This document shows positions 12,763 to 21,366 of a DNA stretch of 33,682 nt, in pieces. Position numbers and translations under genes: made by a program. Within the stretch, counting starts at the first letter, position 1. The number at the start of each line of letters is the position of its first letter. The notes under the pieces are model-generated. The model ran no database searches. It had not been told where the DNA came from and was given only the letters and a program-made list of their open reading frames with translations. Location of the stretch: assembly GCA_016215465.1 (NCBI GenBank), contig JACRJT010000027.1:1-33682 (forward strand). Reading direction: 5' to 3'. Source of the stretch: Nitrososphaerota archaeon (GTDB lineage: Archaea > Thermoproteota > Nitrososphaeria > Nitrososphaerales > Nitrosopumilaceae).

Positions 12763-14289
12763 CTATTTCTTTAGAATTTTCTTGAATTTGCCAAACACCC
12801 CGCTTGATCTGTATGTCTCATTGAATCTATTGAAGCATAACTGGCTGCAGAAATTCTTTGCGACAAGGGCATATTTTTTCGATATGATGTGAGATATGCA
12901 CACATAATCATTGCATTGGATGCATTTTTCCCTATGATTGGAACATATCATGGTCTTACACTCTATGCAGAGCACAGATCTGCAATTTTGGCATAAAGTC
13001 GATCTGCATATACCGCAAACCGTTTGCGGCCTGTGTTCGTTGCAAAAGTTTTTCCTGCAATCAACGCATACATGCGCGCACATCTCGCACAAAATATTTG
13101 AGCACATCAAGCAGGGGCGATTGTGGTTATCGCATGTGGTGGAATGGCACGCTAAACAAATGGAATTAGTGTCATTCTCACACGATTTGATTTGACATTT
13201 TGACATCTCGTCCAAAATAACATCGTCATCATCATACCCAAAGTAGATTCTTCGATATGTCTTGTCTCCAAGGTTGAATTTGACATCCCAAACAGGTACG
13301 TAAATGAGGTATGGCCCAATTATGCGAACGTCGTCTGCTCTTGGTCTTACAATTTTTTGCCTTTGTTCGTTTTTTGCAGTTGTATAATGTGTCCTAACTT
13401 CATTTTGTGCGGCGATTTGTTCACGCACTATTCGTATTACTTCTCTCTGATTTACAAACGATTCTGTTTTTTTGATTGTAAAACCTTTTTCTTGAACTGA
13501 TACATGCGTTTCCGCATTTGTGTAGTATTTTATCAAATGCTTGAAGACTGGATCATTTTCGGAAAGAATTGCACCCTGAGTTGCATCAACTATGACGGAT
13601 CCGACGTCATTACTATTTATTTTGCCAGTGCCCGGGTGCAGTGCTTGAACGTGTAATCTGTAATTTATCACTAAATACGGCTCTAGCTTTAGTGTAGAGT
13701 CTGATGGCACAAGATCGTGATTATTCATAATGTATCGTGGCGACTCATTCCAGAAATTAATTGGAAGTAGTCTTTCGCATCCTACTGTGCGGCCTATCGT
13801 TACAGATTTTTGCGCACGTATCTCGTCTGCAACTGTTCTCCTTTTATTTGCACTGAGACCTAGCCTTGTTTTAAAATAATCTTCAATGTCAGTTGCCTGT
13901 TTGGAATATGTGAGTTTTTTTAATCTTGTAATCTCGTCATGATCAAGCAAAACAATGTTTATTCCTTTTGTGTTTCGAACATGTTCTGCTCTTAAAGGCA
14001 AAGTATTTGCAATATCTCCAGAAGAAGCAAAGATTCCGTACTTTAGATTTTCAAATTCAAGCATTTCTACAAGGTGGGAAAATTGTTCAGAGCCTGGAGT
14101 TTGACCGTGCCAATCCTTGCATGAAACTCCTATAATTTCGCCGCTAGATGGTTCTTGTGCTAAAACATCCAAATCTCCAATCTGTTTTCCCTTGTGCATT
14201 ATCCTATGCGGCTGCTCTTTTATCACAAAGTCAGCACTGTGTAACATCAGCGCAATTTGGGTTTCAAACGATTCCCCAGGTTTTGACAA
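12763..14289 (-). CDS. PD-(D/E)XK (Mrr-like) nuclease with middle domain and 24-cysteine zinc-binding tail
   Basis: 508 residues. Residues 1-125 look like a restriction-endonuclease fold of the Mrr type: GDLDVLAQ (D41 as first metal ligand), then IIGVSCKDW (K58). The residue two before the lysine is serine rather than Glu or Gln, so activity is uncertain. Residues about 150-360 form an unrecognised mixed alpha/beta domain ending PYLIYVPVWDVKF. Residues 365-485 hold 24 cysteines, mostly as CxxC pairs with interspersed histidines (for example CLMC, CEMC, CGIC, CIEC, CIQC), suggesting a string of zinc ribbons or B-box/RING-like knuckles. The tail ends with basic residues. It may bind nucleic acid or protein. 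It lies next to the accessory region but could be an old archaeal gene. Confidence 0.7.
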   Translation of the reverse strand: MSKPGESFETQIALMLHSADFVIKEQPHRIMHKGKQIGDLDVLAQEPSSGEIIGVSCKDWHGQTPGSEQFSHLVEMLEFENLKYGIFASSGDIANTLPLRAEHVRNTKGINIVLLDHDEITRLKKLTYSKQATDIEDYFKTRLGLSANKRRTVADEIRAQKSVTIGRTVGCERLLPINFWNESPRYIMNNHDLVPSDSTLKLEPYLVINYRLHVQALHPGTGKINSNDVGSVIVDATQGAILSENDPVFKHLIKYYTNAETHVSVQEKGFTIKKTESFVNQREVIRIVREQIAAQNEVRTHYTTAKNEQRQKIVRPRADDVRIIGPYLIYVPVWDVKFNLGDKTYRRIYFGYDDDDVILDEMSKCQIKSCENDTNSICLACHSTTCDNHNRPCLMCSNILCEMCAHVCVDCRKNFCNEHRPQTVCGICRSTLCQNCRSVLCIECKTMICSNHREKCIQCNDYVCISHIISKKYALVAKNFCSQLCFNRFNETYRSSGVFGKFKKILKK

Positions 14290-14425
14290 TCATATCATAA
14301 CGTTGTAGTGTCCAATAAAATTTTCTTTTACATTGACAAATTGTGCCAACTATCTTAATTTTATACGATTATCAAGTCCTGTATACATCAAAAATAAATT
14401 TCACACAAATTTCCATACTGGAATC

Positions 14426-14599
14426 TTACTGGATATTACTAAGGGATGTTCCTTTTTCCTTAGCTTCTTTCTTTAATTCCACTATCTGCTGGTTTACATC
14501 CTCGATTTCTGCAATTAGCTCGTCTCTTTGTCTTACCAAAGTCTCATAATGTGACTGGTAAAGCATATGAAGCGATGCGGGCTCTACTGACTTTTTCAT
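14426..14599 (-). CDS. 57-residue coiled-coil small protein
   Basis: The minus-strand ATG at 14599 encodes a protein whose second half is a strong heptad-patterned helix (LVRQRDELIAEIEDVNQQIV and on to LKKEAKEKG). There is no signal or membrane segment. It is transcribed in the same direction as the nuclease gene 136 bp downstream and divergently from the dehydrogenase. Codon use looks normal. Prefoldin-like or structural small proteins have this look; no family assigned. The remaining bases of 14290-14425 hold no gene. Confidence 0.6.
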   Translation of the reverse strand: MKKSVEPASLHMLYQSHYETLVRQRDELIAEIEDVNQQIVELKKEAKEKGTSLSNIQ

Positions 14600-14722
14600 T
14601 TCGTATTGAGGAGTGGATTTTCCTTATCTTAACCTTGGTAATGGAGCAAAATTGACGTATTAGTAGCAAACTATGCTGTTTTTTAAAAACCCAAAAATAC
14701 CAAATCAAAAACACCTAATATC

Positions 14723-15697
14723 ATGAAAGCGCTTTATTTTGACGGCAAAAAACTTGTGATGAATTCTGATTATCCAAAGCCAAAATCTGGCGAAACTTTA
14801 GTCAAAGTTACTATGGCAGGAATCTGTGGAACGGACCTTGAGATCCTAAAGGGTTACATGTCTTATTCTGGCGTTCTGGGGCACGAATTTGTAGGAATAG
14901 TTGAGGATTCGCACAACAAAGAACTAGTCGGCAAAAGAATAGTAGGAGAGATCAATGCAGGATGCAAAAAATGCCCATCTTGCTTTTCAGGACTGGAACG
15001 ACATTGTCCAAATAGAACCGTTCTTGGAATATACAAAAGAGATGGGGCATTTGCAGAATACATTTCTCTTCCGGAAGAAAACATTCACGTAATACCTGAT
15101 TCTATATCTGACAGGCAGGCAGTGTTTGTAGAACCACTTGCAGCAGCATTTGAAATACTAGAACAATTACATTTAGAGTCAAGCTGGAAAATTGCTATTC
15201 TGGGAGATGGAAGACTTGCACAGCTTGTTGCTCGAGTCCTGAAGCTTTCATGTCGTGATATTACGTGCTTTGGGCACCATGAGAGAAAAACAATGCTTTT
15301 GCAAAAAATTGGAATTAAGACAAAAACTGCAATAGAAAATTCCGACGAACACTCGTATGATGTTGTAGTGGAGGCAACTGGGAGAGAATCTGGATTTTTG
15401 GATACAATAAAACTGGTAAGGCCAAGAGGAATCGTAATCCTAAAATCAACTATAGCATCGCAAAACAAAATTGACCTATCTCCAGCTATAATAAATGAGA
15501 TAACGTTCGTTGGTTCCAGATGCGGACCATTTAGGCCTGCCATAACTGCGCTGGCAACTGGTTTGGTGTCAGTCGATGATCTGATTGATGCAATATATCC
15601 AATTGATAGCTATGCCCAAGCCTTTGAGCATGCTGGAAAATCTGGCGCTCTTAAAATCATACTGGAATCAAAATCAGAAAAGACCATACTTGGTTGA
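14723..15697 (+). CDS. Zinc-dependent medium-chain alcohol/sugar dehydrogenase
   Basis: 324-residue MDR-family dehydrogenase. Catalytic zinc ligands are C35 (AGICGTD), H54-E55 (GHE) and E137. The structural zinc site is C81, C84, C87 and C95 (CKKCPSCFSGLERHC). The Rossmann loop is GDGRLA (161-166), shorter than the GxGxxG of most members. The closest named relatives by eye are threonine, sorbitol or glucose dehydrogenase-like enzymes; the substrate cannot be read from the sequence. A TATA-like TTTTTTAAAAA at about 14680-14690 lies upstream of ATG 14723. The 3' end overlaps the convergent gene at 15674 by 24 bp. Confidence 0.9.
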   Translation: MKALYFDGKKLVMNSDYPKPKSGETLVKVTMAGICGTDLEILKGYMSYSGVLGHEFVGIVEDSHNKELVGKRIVGEINAGCKKCPSCFSGLERHCPNRTVLGIYKRDGAFAEYISLPEENIHVIPDSISDRQAVFVEPLAAAFEILEQLHLESSWKIAILGDGRLAQLVARVLKLSCRDITCFGHHERKTMLLQKIGIKTKTAIENSDEHSYDVVVEATGRESGFLDTIKLVRPRGIVILKSTIASQNKIDLSPAIINEITFVGSRCGPFRPAITALATGLVSVDDLIDAIYPIDSYAQAFEHAGKSGALKIILESKSEKTILG

Positions 15698-16018
15698 TTC
15701 CATTTCTTCCTTTATGGCAAATTTTGCTTTGAGGTTTTTTTGTTCCATTTTTTGTGATAGCCATGACATGAATTTTTTCTCCAGTCCTTTGCCCTTTAGG
15801 CTGGAAAACTCCTCTCCCTTTTGGTCTGCAAGTTTCTGTACAAGACCTGATTTTACCGATATCACATAAAAGTGCCATCCAAAGGCAAACTCTGAGTCAG
15901 TCACAACAAAAGAGTCGTCTTCATGGACCATTTCTTCCGCCATGGTGAGAATTGATGTGATCTCCTTGCTTGTCTTATCATAGTCCGTAGCCGAGACGTT
16001 GATGTATATTCTTTCCAT
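15674..16018 (-). CDS. Conserved-looking protein of unknown function
   Basis: 114 residues from ATG 16018 (MERIYINVSATDYDK). A longer frame to 16054 would only add MTLLFLKYHTHT, which looks untranslated. The protein is soluble and mixed alpha/beta with a central SFVVTDSEFAFGWHFYVISV strand pair and a lysine-rich C-terminal helix. No motif or family was recognised. It lies 35 bp downstream of the methyltransferase gene on the same strand, so the two are likely cotranscribed. Its end overlaps the dehydrogenase tail to tail. Confidence 0.65.
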   Translation of the reverse strand: MERIYINVSATDYDKTSKEITSILTMAEEMVHEDDSFVVTDSEFAFGWHFYVISVKSGLVQKLADQKGEEFSSLKGKGLEKKFMSWLSQKMEQKNLKAKFAIKEEMESTKYGLF

Positions 16019-16053
16019 GGTATGTGTATGGTATTTCAAAAATAAAAGCGTCA

Positions 16054-16803
16054 CTACTTGATTAGATGCTTTACCTCTATGTTGAAGAAGTTCTTCATTA
16101 TCTCCATGTAGCTTTTGATGGGAGCGGGTATTTCCTCAGTACATGATAAGCCTAGGTTTTTTGCATTTATCCAAATTAACAGTGTCTGGAGTATGGTGAG
16201 GAATCTATCATTTCCGACATCGGGCGAGCCAATTGCCTTCGTGTATCTTTCCGCATGCTCCCACGCCGTGGAAAAATCAATGCATTCTGTTTCAAAAATC
16301 GCAACTAGTTGTTCCCTGAGATCTTTTGCCTGTCTAAATGGGGTCTGAAACATCAGATATGGAAAATCTATCTTGGCTGGCAACAATCCCGGCAGTGGAT
16401 CAAATATTGTAATTATTTTGCAGTTTTTTAGACTCATGAATTTCTCCAGCATCAACTCGACTATTCCTGTATCTGAAAACCAAAAAAGGATTACACTTGC
16501 ATCTGACAGATCTGATTCCAAAATGTCTTGGCATCTAAATTCTGCATTTTCAAGTTTTGCGATTTCTTCTGCCTGCAGAATTTTGTCTACATCAGAATCA
16601 ATTCCCACTGCCTTTTTGACATGAAACTCTTCTAACGCAATCGCTATGCTGTTTCCAGTACCGCACCCAAGGTGATAAAATATATCGTCCTTTCCAAGCT
16701 CAGCTAGTTTGAAAACGTCCCTAACTGAATCATCTAATAGCTGAATCTCTTCGCCCGTAATGATAGAATCTGGGAGAGTTGAGATGTATTCCTCGATTTT
16801 CAC
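16054..16803 (-). CDS. Class I SAM-dependent methyltransferase (DOT1/PrmA-like motif I)
   Basis: 249 residues if started at GTG 16803. The frame is open to 16947, but the extra 48 codons contain a TATA box (ATTTATAAATT, about 16825-16836) placed 26-27 bp before GTG 16803, which points to a leaderless start there. Motif I is FYHLGCGTGN, followed by the acidic VGIDSD of motif II. The FYHLGCGTGN-x-IAIA pattern is reminiscent of DOT1-like and ribosomal-protein methyltransferases. The C-terminal third (WEHAERYTKAI and IWINAKNLGLSC) shows no known domain. The substrate is unknown. The decayed transposon starts about 150 bp upstream. Confidence 0.75.
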   Translation of the reverse strand: MKIEEYISTLPDSIITGEEIQLLDDSVRDVFKLAELGKDDIFYHLGCGTGNSIAIALEEFHVKKAVGIDSDVDKILQAEEIAKLENAEFRCQDILESDLSDASVILFWFSDTGIVELMLEKFMSLKNCKIITIFDPLPGLLPAKIDFPYLMFQTPFRQAKDLREQLVAIFETECIDFSTAWEHAERYTKAIGSPDVGNDRFLTILQTLLIWINAKNLGLSCTEEIPAPIKSYMEIMKNFFNIEVKHLIK

Positions 16804-16950
16804 GATATGGTTTGGGTGATTCAGAAATTTATAAATGCGAGCGAGAAAGTCCGAACCCTTTAGGGTCTGGATTAAAGCGATTTGTAGACAAAAGGTAGGT
16901 ATTGGTTCAACCAGAATGGTTTTAGACAAAAATACACCATAAAACAATCA

Positions 16951-18155
16951 TTGCAAAAAACCTACAAATTCAGACTGTATCCAAATTCTGAACAATCACA
17001 AAAACTGCATGTTACTCTGAATGCGGGTAGATAGATCTACAACCAGATGATTGAAAAAATAAACAAAGAAGGCTTACAAACAAGAAACGACTCAATTATT
17101 TTCTCACAGAACTGAAAGAGTCTGAAAAATGGTGTATTCACATCATTCCAAAATGCTTCAGATGATATCAACTCAGATTGATAGTGCTCAAAGGGGATTA
17201 ATCCAGCTAGAAAAAAATGACCACAAAACAGGTAATCTGAAATTTGCAAGATATTCAGAGTATCAAACATTCACATACAACCAATCAGGATTTGAAATCA
17301 AAGACGGCTTTTACATCTGTTCAAAATAGGCAAAATCAGGATAATGCAACACAGACAGATTCCAGAAAATTCAGAAATAAAACAAATCGCAGTAACAAAA
17401 TCAAAATCAGGAAAATGATATGCTTGTGTTACATGTCAGATTGATGTAATGCTGCCAAAAATTAATTTTGTAAAATCTGTTGGAATCGATGTGGGAATGA
17501 AGAATTTTGCATATGATTCAGACGGATTTGTGACGCCGAACCCACTTAATCTGCAAAAGATGCTCAAACCTCTGGCAAGAATACAAAGAAAGATATCAAG
17601 AAGACAGAAAGGCTCAAACAATAGAAAGAAAGCAGTGCGATTCTATCAAATAATGCATGAGAGAATTAGAAACAAAAGGCGTGATTTTCTGCACAAGCTG
17701 TCAACCAAGTATGCCAAAAAATACGACGCTGTATTTGTGGAAAAATTACAAAAAATGAACATGGTAAAAAACCACTGCTTTGCAAAAAACATTCTGGATT
17801 CCGGTTGGGGAACATTCACAACATGCTTGACTACAAGTGTGTTCTAGTTGAGGTTCCTGCAAGAAACACAAGCACTGACTGCTCGAGATGTGGAACTGCA
17901 ATACAAAAATCTCTGGCAATCAGAATTCATAGATGCAATAAGTGTGGCCTTGTACTGGACAGGGATCATAATGCCAGTATTAATATTTTGAAAAAAGGAT
18001 TAGCAATTTTCGGAATTATTTTAAAGTATGATCACTTAAGCAATGAATTACCGCAGGGACTGCGGGAAATTACACCTGTGGAGATCTTAAGGAGGTCAAG
18101 GAAGCAGGAAGCCACAACTTTAACGAATGGTAGTTCACTCTCTTATGCCCTCTAA
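16951..18155 (+). pseudogene. tnpB: Degenerate TnpB (IS605/IS1341-type OrfB) RNA-guided nuclease
   Basis: TnpB similarity can be followed across several frames. From TTG 16951: MQKTYKFRLYPNSEQ, with stops at 17032 and 17113. After a shift near 17128: KTGNLKFARYSEYQTFTYNQ up to 17329. A further frame has a stop at 17416 in place of Trp and continues GIDVGMKNFAY to about 17810. The last frame runs from 17805: VEVPARNTSTDCSRCG onward. RuvC residues D (GIDVG), E (FVEKLQ) and D (DRDHNA) and the four zinc cysteines all survive, but at least three stops and three frame changes rule out a working protein. A short deletion sits near 17830. No TnpA is nearby. Confidence 0.9.
18051..18138 (+). mobile_element. 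Right end / omega-RNA-like region of the TnpB element
   Basis: CCGCAG (18051-18056) and CTGCGG (18060-18065) form a perfect 6-bp hairpin. The sequence ends in AATGGTAGTTCA, the type of 3' end seen in archaeal IS605/IS1341 elements, where the omega RNA scaffold meets the guide. The usual terminal stem before GGTAGTTCA is only half preserved (GCCACAACTT has no full partner). The element ends about 18138, inside the stop codon of the UPF0147 gene. Confidence 0.55.
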
Positions 18156-18407
18156 TGCAGATACTGCCTGCCATAGAGTAACTCGCACGTATGACGGTAT
18201 GTTTGGATCCTGTGATACGTCGTCAAGCTGACTGATTGCATTTGCAGCTCGAACCGATATTGGGTCCTGACTCGCTCTGAGGCTTGAAATCAGGTCTGTG
18301 AGATTTTTTTTAATGTTCTTTGGGGTTGTTGGATTTGATACAACCTGCACTAGTGTCTGTATTGCCTGATCAAATGATATTTGATTTTGTGCCTTTTTGT
18401 CTGCCAT
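18135..18407 (-). CDS. UPF0147 family protein
   Basis: 90-residue all-helical archaeal protein: FDQAIQTLVQVVSNPTTPKN, then LTDLISSLRASQDPISVRAA, then LDDVSQDPNIPSYVRVTLWQ. This matches the UPF0147 pattern found throughout archaea. Length and ends are normal. The function is unknown; the HEAT-like helices hint at protein binding. Its TGA (18135-18137) is built from bases at the right tip of the TnpB element, so the insertion lies exactly at the 3' end without altering the protein. It heads away from the Rieske gene 43 bp upstream. Confidence 0.9.
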   Translation of the reverse strand: MADKKAQNQISFDQAIQTLVQVVSNPTTPKNIKKNLTDLISSLRASQDPISVRAANAISQLDDVSQDPNIPSYVRVTLWQAVSALEGIRE

Positions 18408-18450
18408 AACCGATCAAGTATTGATATTGACTGGTTTAAAAAGTGTGCAC

Positions 18451-18759
18451 TCAGACCTCTACAAAAACGCTGTCTGATTCTACAACTATTTGATATGATT
18501 TTAGGTCCCTTATCTTAGCTGGAAATTTTTCAAGCTTGCCTGTCATGCAATTGAACTTGGCTCCGTGCCAGCCGCATGTTATGATTCCCCCTTCAAGTGT
18601 TCCTTCTGCAAGGCTTGCCCCGGCATGTGTGCACGTATCGTCACACGCATAATAATTGCCGTCAATATTTGCAACAAGAATGTCGCGTCCATCCACTGCT
18701 ACTTTTTGCATTGAGCCTGGAAGAATATCTGATTTTTTCCCAACAATTATCTTTCCCAT
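18451..18759 (-). CDS. Rieske-type [2Fe-2S] ferredoxin
   Basis: 102 residues with the full Rieske signature: C43-x-H45 (CTHAG) and C62-x2-H65 (CGWHG), 19 residues apart. There is no membrane anchor or oxygenase domain, so it is a soluble electron carrier of the bacterial NirD/biphenyl-ferredoxin type. Thaumarchaea carry several such small Rieske proteins; the redox partner cannot be read from here. It lies 31 bp downstream of the FAH-family gene on the same strand, probably in one transcript. Confidence 0.93.
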   Translation of the reverse strand: MGKIIVGKKSDILPGSMQKVAVDGRDILVANIDGNYYACDDTCTHAGASLAEGTLEGGIITCGWHGAKFNCMTGKLEKFPAKIRDLKSYQIVVESDSVFVEV

Positions 18760-18790
18760 GTCTTAGAATGATTCTAATTCATTAATTAAT

Positions 18791-19654
18791 TTACTGAACG
18801 AATCGCACAGTGTTTTCTATTTTTCCTAGGCTTTGGATTTCCATCTCTATTTTATCGCCGTCCTGAAGGAACGTGGCATTTGGCTTGTTTAACATCACAC
18901 CAGCTGGTGTCCCAGTAGATATGATGTCACCTTTTTCAAGTGTCATCACTCTACTCAGCTTTGAAATTATATCTGGAATCTTGATGAACATATTTGATGT
19001 AGACGAATTCTGCCTTGTCTGGCCGTTTATCTTGGTTGTAAGTTTTAGATTTTGGGGGTCTGCAATTTCATCAGCTGTTGTGATCCACGGGCCGCACGGG
19101 GCAAACGTGTCAAATCCCTTTGCGCGTCCAAACTGCTTGTCCTGTGCCTGAACGTCACGTGCAGAAACATCGTTTAGAATCATATATCCAAATATCGCGC
19201 CCATGGCATCCTTTTTATCTATGTTTTTGCAGTTTTTCCCAATTACCAGTGCAAGCTCGACCTCATAGTCAAGCTGTTTTACAAAATTTGGGCAGATTAT
19301 CTCAGAGTTTGTCCCATTTAGTGTGGTTCTTGGGATTAGCACTATTGCAGGATCCGTTGGCGGTGACAAATTCTGCTCTTTTGCGTGATCGATATAGTTG
19401 AATGCAAGACAAATTGTCTTTGGAGGATTTGGGATTGGCGCCAGAATTTTTGCATCGGACAAATTTACCATGTAATCGAGATCTGGCTTTTGAGATATTA
19501 CCTCGTCGTACCATCCGTCAAACAAAAATTCCTTGACTCCAACGGGTATTGGAATTCCAGTCTTTGTGATTATCTCTTCTTTTGTTGCAATTTTACCATC
19601 CTTGACAAATCCATATGTCTCCTTGTTGTTTATCAAAAATCTGCCTATCTTCAT
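18791..19654 (-). CDS. Fumarylacetoacetate hydrolase (FAH) family protein
   Basis: 287 residues. The C-terminal FAH fold begins at about residue 75 (PPKTICLAFNYIDHAKEQ). Metal ligands are in DYEVELALVIGKN (acidic residues of the E-x-E set) and in ILNDVSARDVQ. The conserved end GDIISTGTPAGV is present. Members include acylpyruvases, oxaloacetate decarboxylases and 2-hydroxyhepta-2,4-diene-1,7-dioate isomerases; the substrate is not decidable. The start at ATG 19654 lies 6 bp after the gltX stop, so it belongs to that operon. Confidence 0.9.
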   Translation of the reverse strand: MKIGRFLINNKETYGFVKDGKIATKEEIITKTGIPIPVGVKEFLFDGWYDEVISQKPDLDYMVNLSDAKILAPIPNPPKTICLAFNYIDHAKEQNLSPPTDPAIVLIPRTTLNGTNSEIICPNFVKQLDYEVELALVIGKNCKNIDKKDAMGAIFGYMILNDVSARDVQAQDKQFGRAKGFDTFAPCGPWITTADEIADPQNLKLTTKINGQTRQNSSTSNMFIKIPDIISKLSRVMTLEKGDIISTGTPAGVMLNKPNATFLQDGDKIEMEIQSLGKIENTVRFVQ

Positions 19655-19660
19655 GATGTA

Positions 19661-21364
19661 TCACTTGTGTGTGTAGATTGCCTGCAAAACTGAATCCTTT
19701 CTGCAGTACCCAAATCTTACAAATTGAATTTCCTTTCCCTCTTTTAATTGTGCATAGTGTGGTTCTACAAATACGTCGATTTCCTCTAGGCTTTTTTCGT
19801 TGAATGCATCCCCAATGAACAGCTGGCTCGGGATTAGGATTTTTATTTTCTGCGCGTCCTTTTGCACTACCCACTGTACCTTTGGAATCTGCGGCTTTAG
19901 CTCCTCTCCTGTGTACTTTCCTTCAAGCGGCTCTGTCTTTGTTATCTGAACGTTTCCCAATCCCATGAGTCTCAACTCGTCTCCTGCTTTGAGATTTTTT
20001 ATGTCTTCAGATTCTATGTACAGGTTCTCATCTAGAATGATTTCCCTTGTGCCGATGTCCTTTACAGGGTGGTTTGGCAAAGTGATGGCATTTGGCATGC
20101 CTGAAATTTTGATTTTTACAGGGCTTTTGACCATGTGCAGTCTGATGCTGTCTGCATCTACGATTTTTCGATTAAGCGATTCAAGTGTGTCAAACGGGGC
20201 AAGTGTGTCTGCCTTTGTAAATCCCAAAGACAGAACAAATTTCCTAATTGCCTCAGGTGTGATTCCCCGTCGTTTTAGCGCCTCTAGTGTTGGGAGTCTT
20301 GGGTCGTCATATCCTGATACCTTGCATTCTTCAATTAGTGGCCGCAGAATTCTCTTAGATACTGGCATTCCCTCAAATCCAAGTCTTGAAAATTCTATTA
20401 CCTTAGGTTTTCGCATGTTTAGTGCATCCAAAATTGCATAGTATAATTCGTTTCTCAACTCATACTCTTTGGTCCTAAACGCATGAGTCACACCATCAAT
20501 GCTGTCCTCTATTGCAACTGAAAAATCATAGCTTGGCCAGACCCTGTACTTGTCTGCAAGTATTGGGTGCTTTGCCTCTATTATTCTGCACATGACGGGA
20601 TCGCGCATCACTGTGTTTTCGGATTTCATGTCTCCGCGGAATCTGACTATTGCTTCTCCTTGCTTGTATTTTGAAAACATCTTTTCCCATCTTTCTAAAT
20701 TCTGTTCCAAATCGCCAAGACTACACTTGCAGGCTTTCATCTCTCTTCTGTTTGCGCTGACTGTTTCTTGTTTACATGTACATAGATACGCAAATCCTCC
20801 GTTGATTAGCTCAAGACATTTTTTGTATAGCAATTCTATGTCATCTGACGTGTTTTTGACCCTGTCATATTTTACGCCAAGCCAGTCCAATCCTACCTTT
20901 ATTGCCGCATAATATTCCAGTCTTTCTGCTTCTGGGTTTGTATCGTCAAATCGCAAAATGAGTTTTCCTCCGTACATTCTGGCGTATTCCTCGTCAATTA
21001 TCGCAGCCTTTGCGTGCCCAATGTGCGGGTATCCGTTTGGCTCCGGGGGAAATCTCGTTATGACTTTTCCTTGCTCTGCGCCCTCAAGCGGGGGCAGCCC
21101 TTCACGCTCTTCTTTTTTTGGCTTTTCGACCAAAAGATCAGGAAACTCTTTTTCAATTTCGGATTTTTGCTGCTCAAATGGTATTTGGTTTATGGAATTC
21201 ACTATGTCTGAAATTATGGGGGCAATTTCCTTTACCTGGCTTCGCAATTCCGGAATGGTGCCTAGTGCTTTTGAGAGAATAATCTTGTCTTGGGTTTTTC
21301 CTTCATGTTCAACTGCGTTTTGCAGCGCTAGTTTTCGTATCTTTTCTTTTATCGAGTCATCCAA
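19661..21364 (-). CDS. gltX: Glutamyl-tRNA synthetase, archaeal type
   Basis: 567-residue class I synthetase of the archaeal/eukaryotic GlxRS group. After a roughly 100-residue N-terminal extension comes the HIGH motif RFPPEPNGYPHIGHAKA (104-120). The KMSKS counterpart is GMPVSKR. The C-terminal third is the beta-barrel anticodon-binding domain of this group, unlike the helical one of bacterial GluRS. No GlnRS is visible, so it is probably non-discriminating with GatDE or GatCAB correcting Glu-tRNA-Gln (inference from the family). The gene starts 2 bp after the GGPP synthase stop. Confidence 0.95.
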   Translation of the reverse strand: MDDSIKEKIRKLALQNAVEHEGKTQDKIILSKALGTIPELRSQVKEIAPIISDIVNSINQIPFEQQKSEIEKEFPDLLVEKPKKEEREGLPPLEGAEQGKVITRFPPEPNGYPHIGHAKAAIIDEEYARMYGGKLILRFDDTNPEAERLEYYAAIKVGLDWLGVKYDRVKNTSDDIELLYKKCLELINGGFAYLCTCKQETVSANRREMKACKCSLGDLEQNLERWEKMFSKYKQGEAIVRFRGDMKSENTVMRDPVMCRIIEAKHPILADKYRVWPSYDFSVAIEDSIDGVTHAFRTKEYELRNELYYAILDALNMRKPKVIEFSRLGFEGMPVSKRILRPLIEECKVSGYDDPRLPTLEALKRRGITPEAIRKFVLSLGFTKADTLAPFDTLESLNRKIVDADSIRLHMVKSPVKIKISGMPNAITLPNHPVKDIGTREIILDENLYIESEDIKNLKAGDELRLMGLGNVQITKTEPLEGKYTGEELKPQIPKVQWVVQKDAQKIKILIPSQLFIGDAFNEKSLEEIDVFVEPHYAQLKEGKEIQFVRFGYCRKDSVLQAIYTHK

Positions 21365-21366
21365 TT

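Noticed and set aside
17449-17847. 132-residue frame as a stand-alone transposase
   Set aside because: It is the middle piece of the broken TnpB, continued in other frames on both sides.
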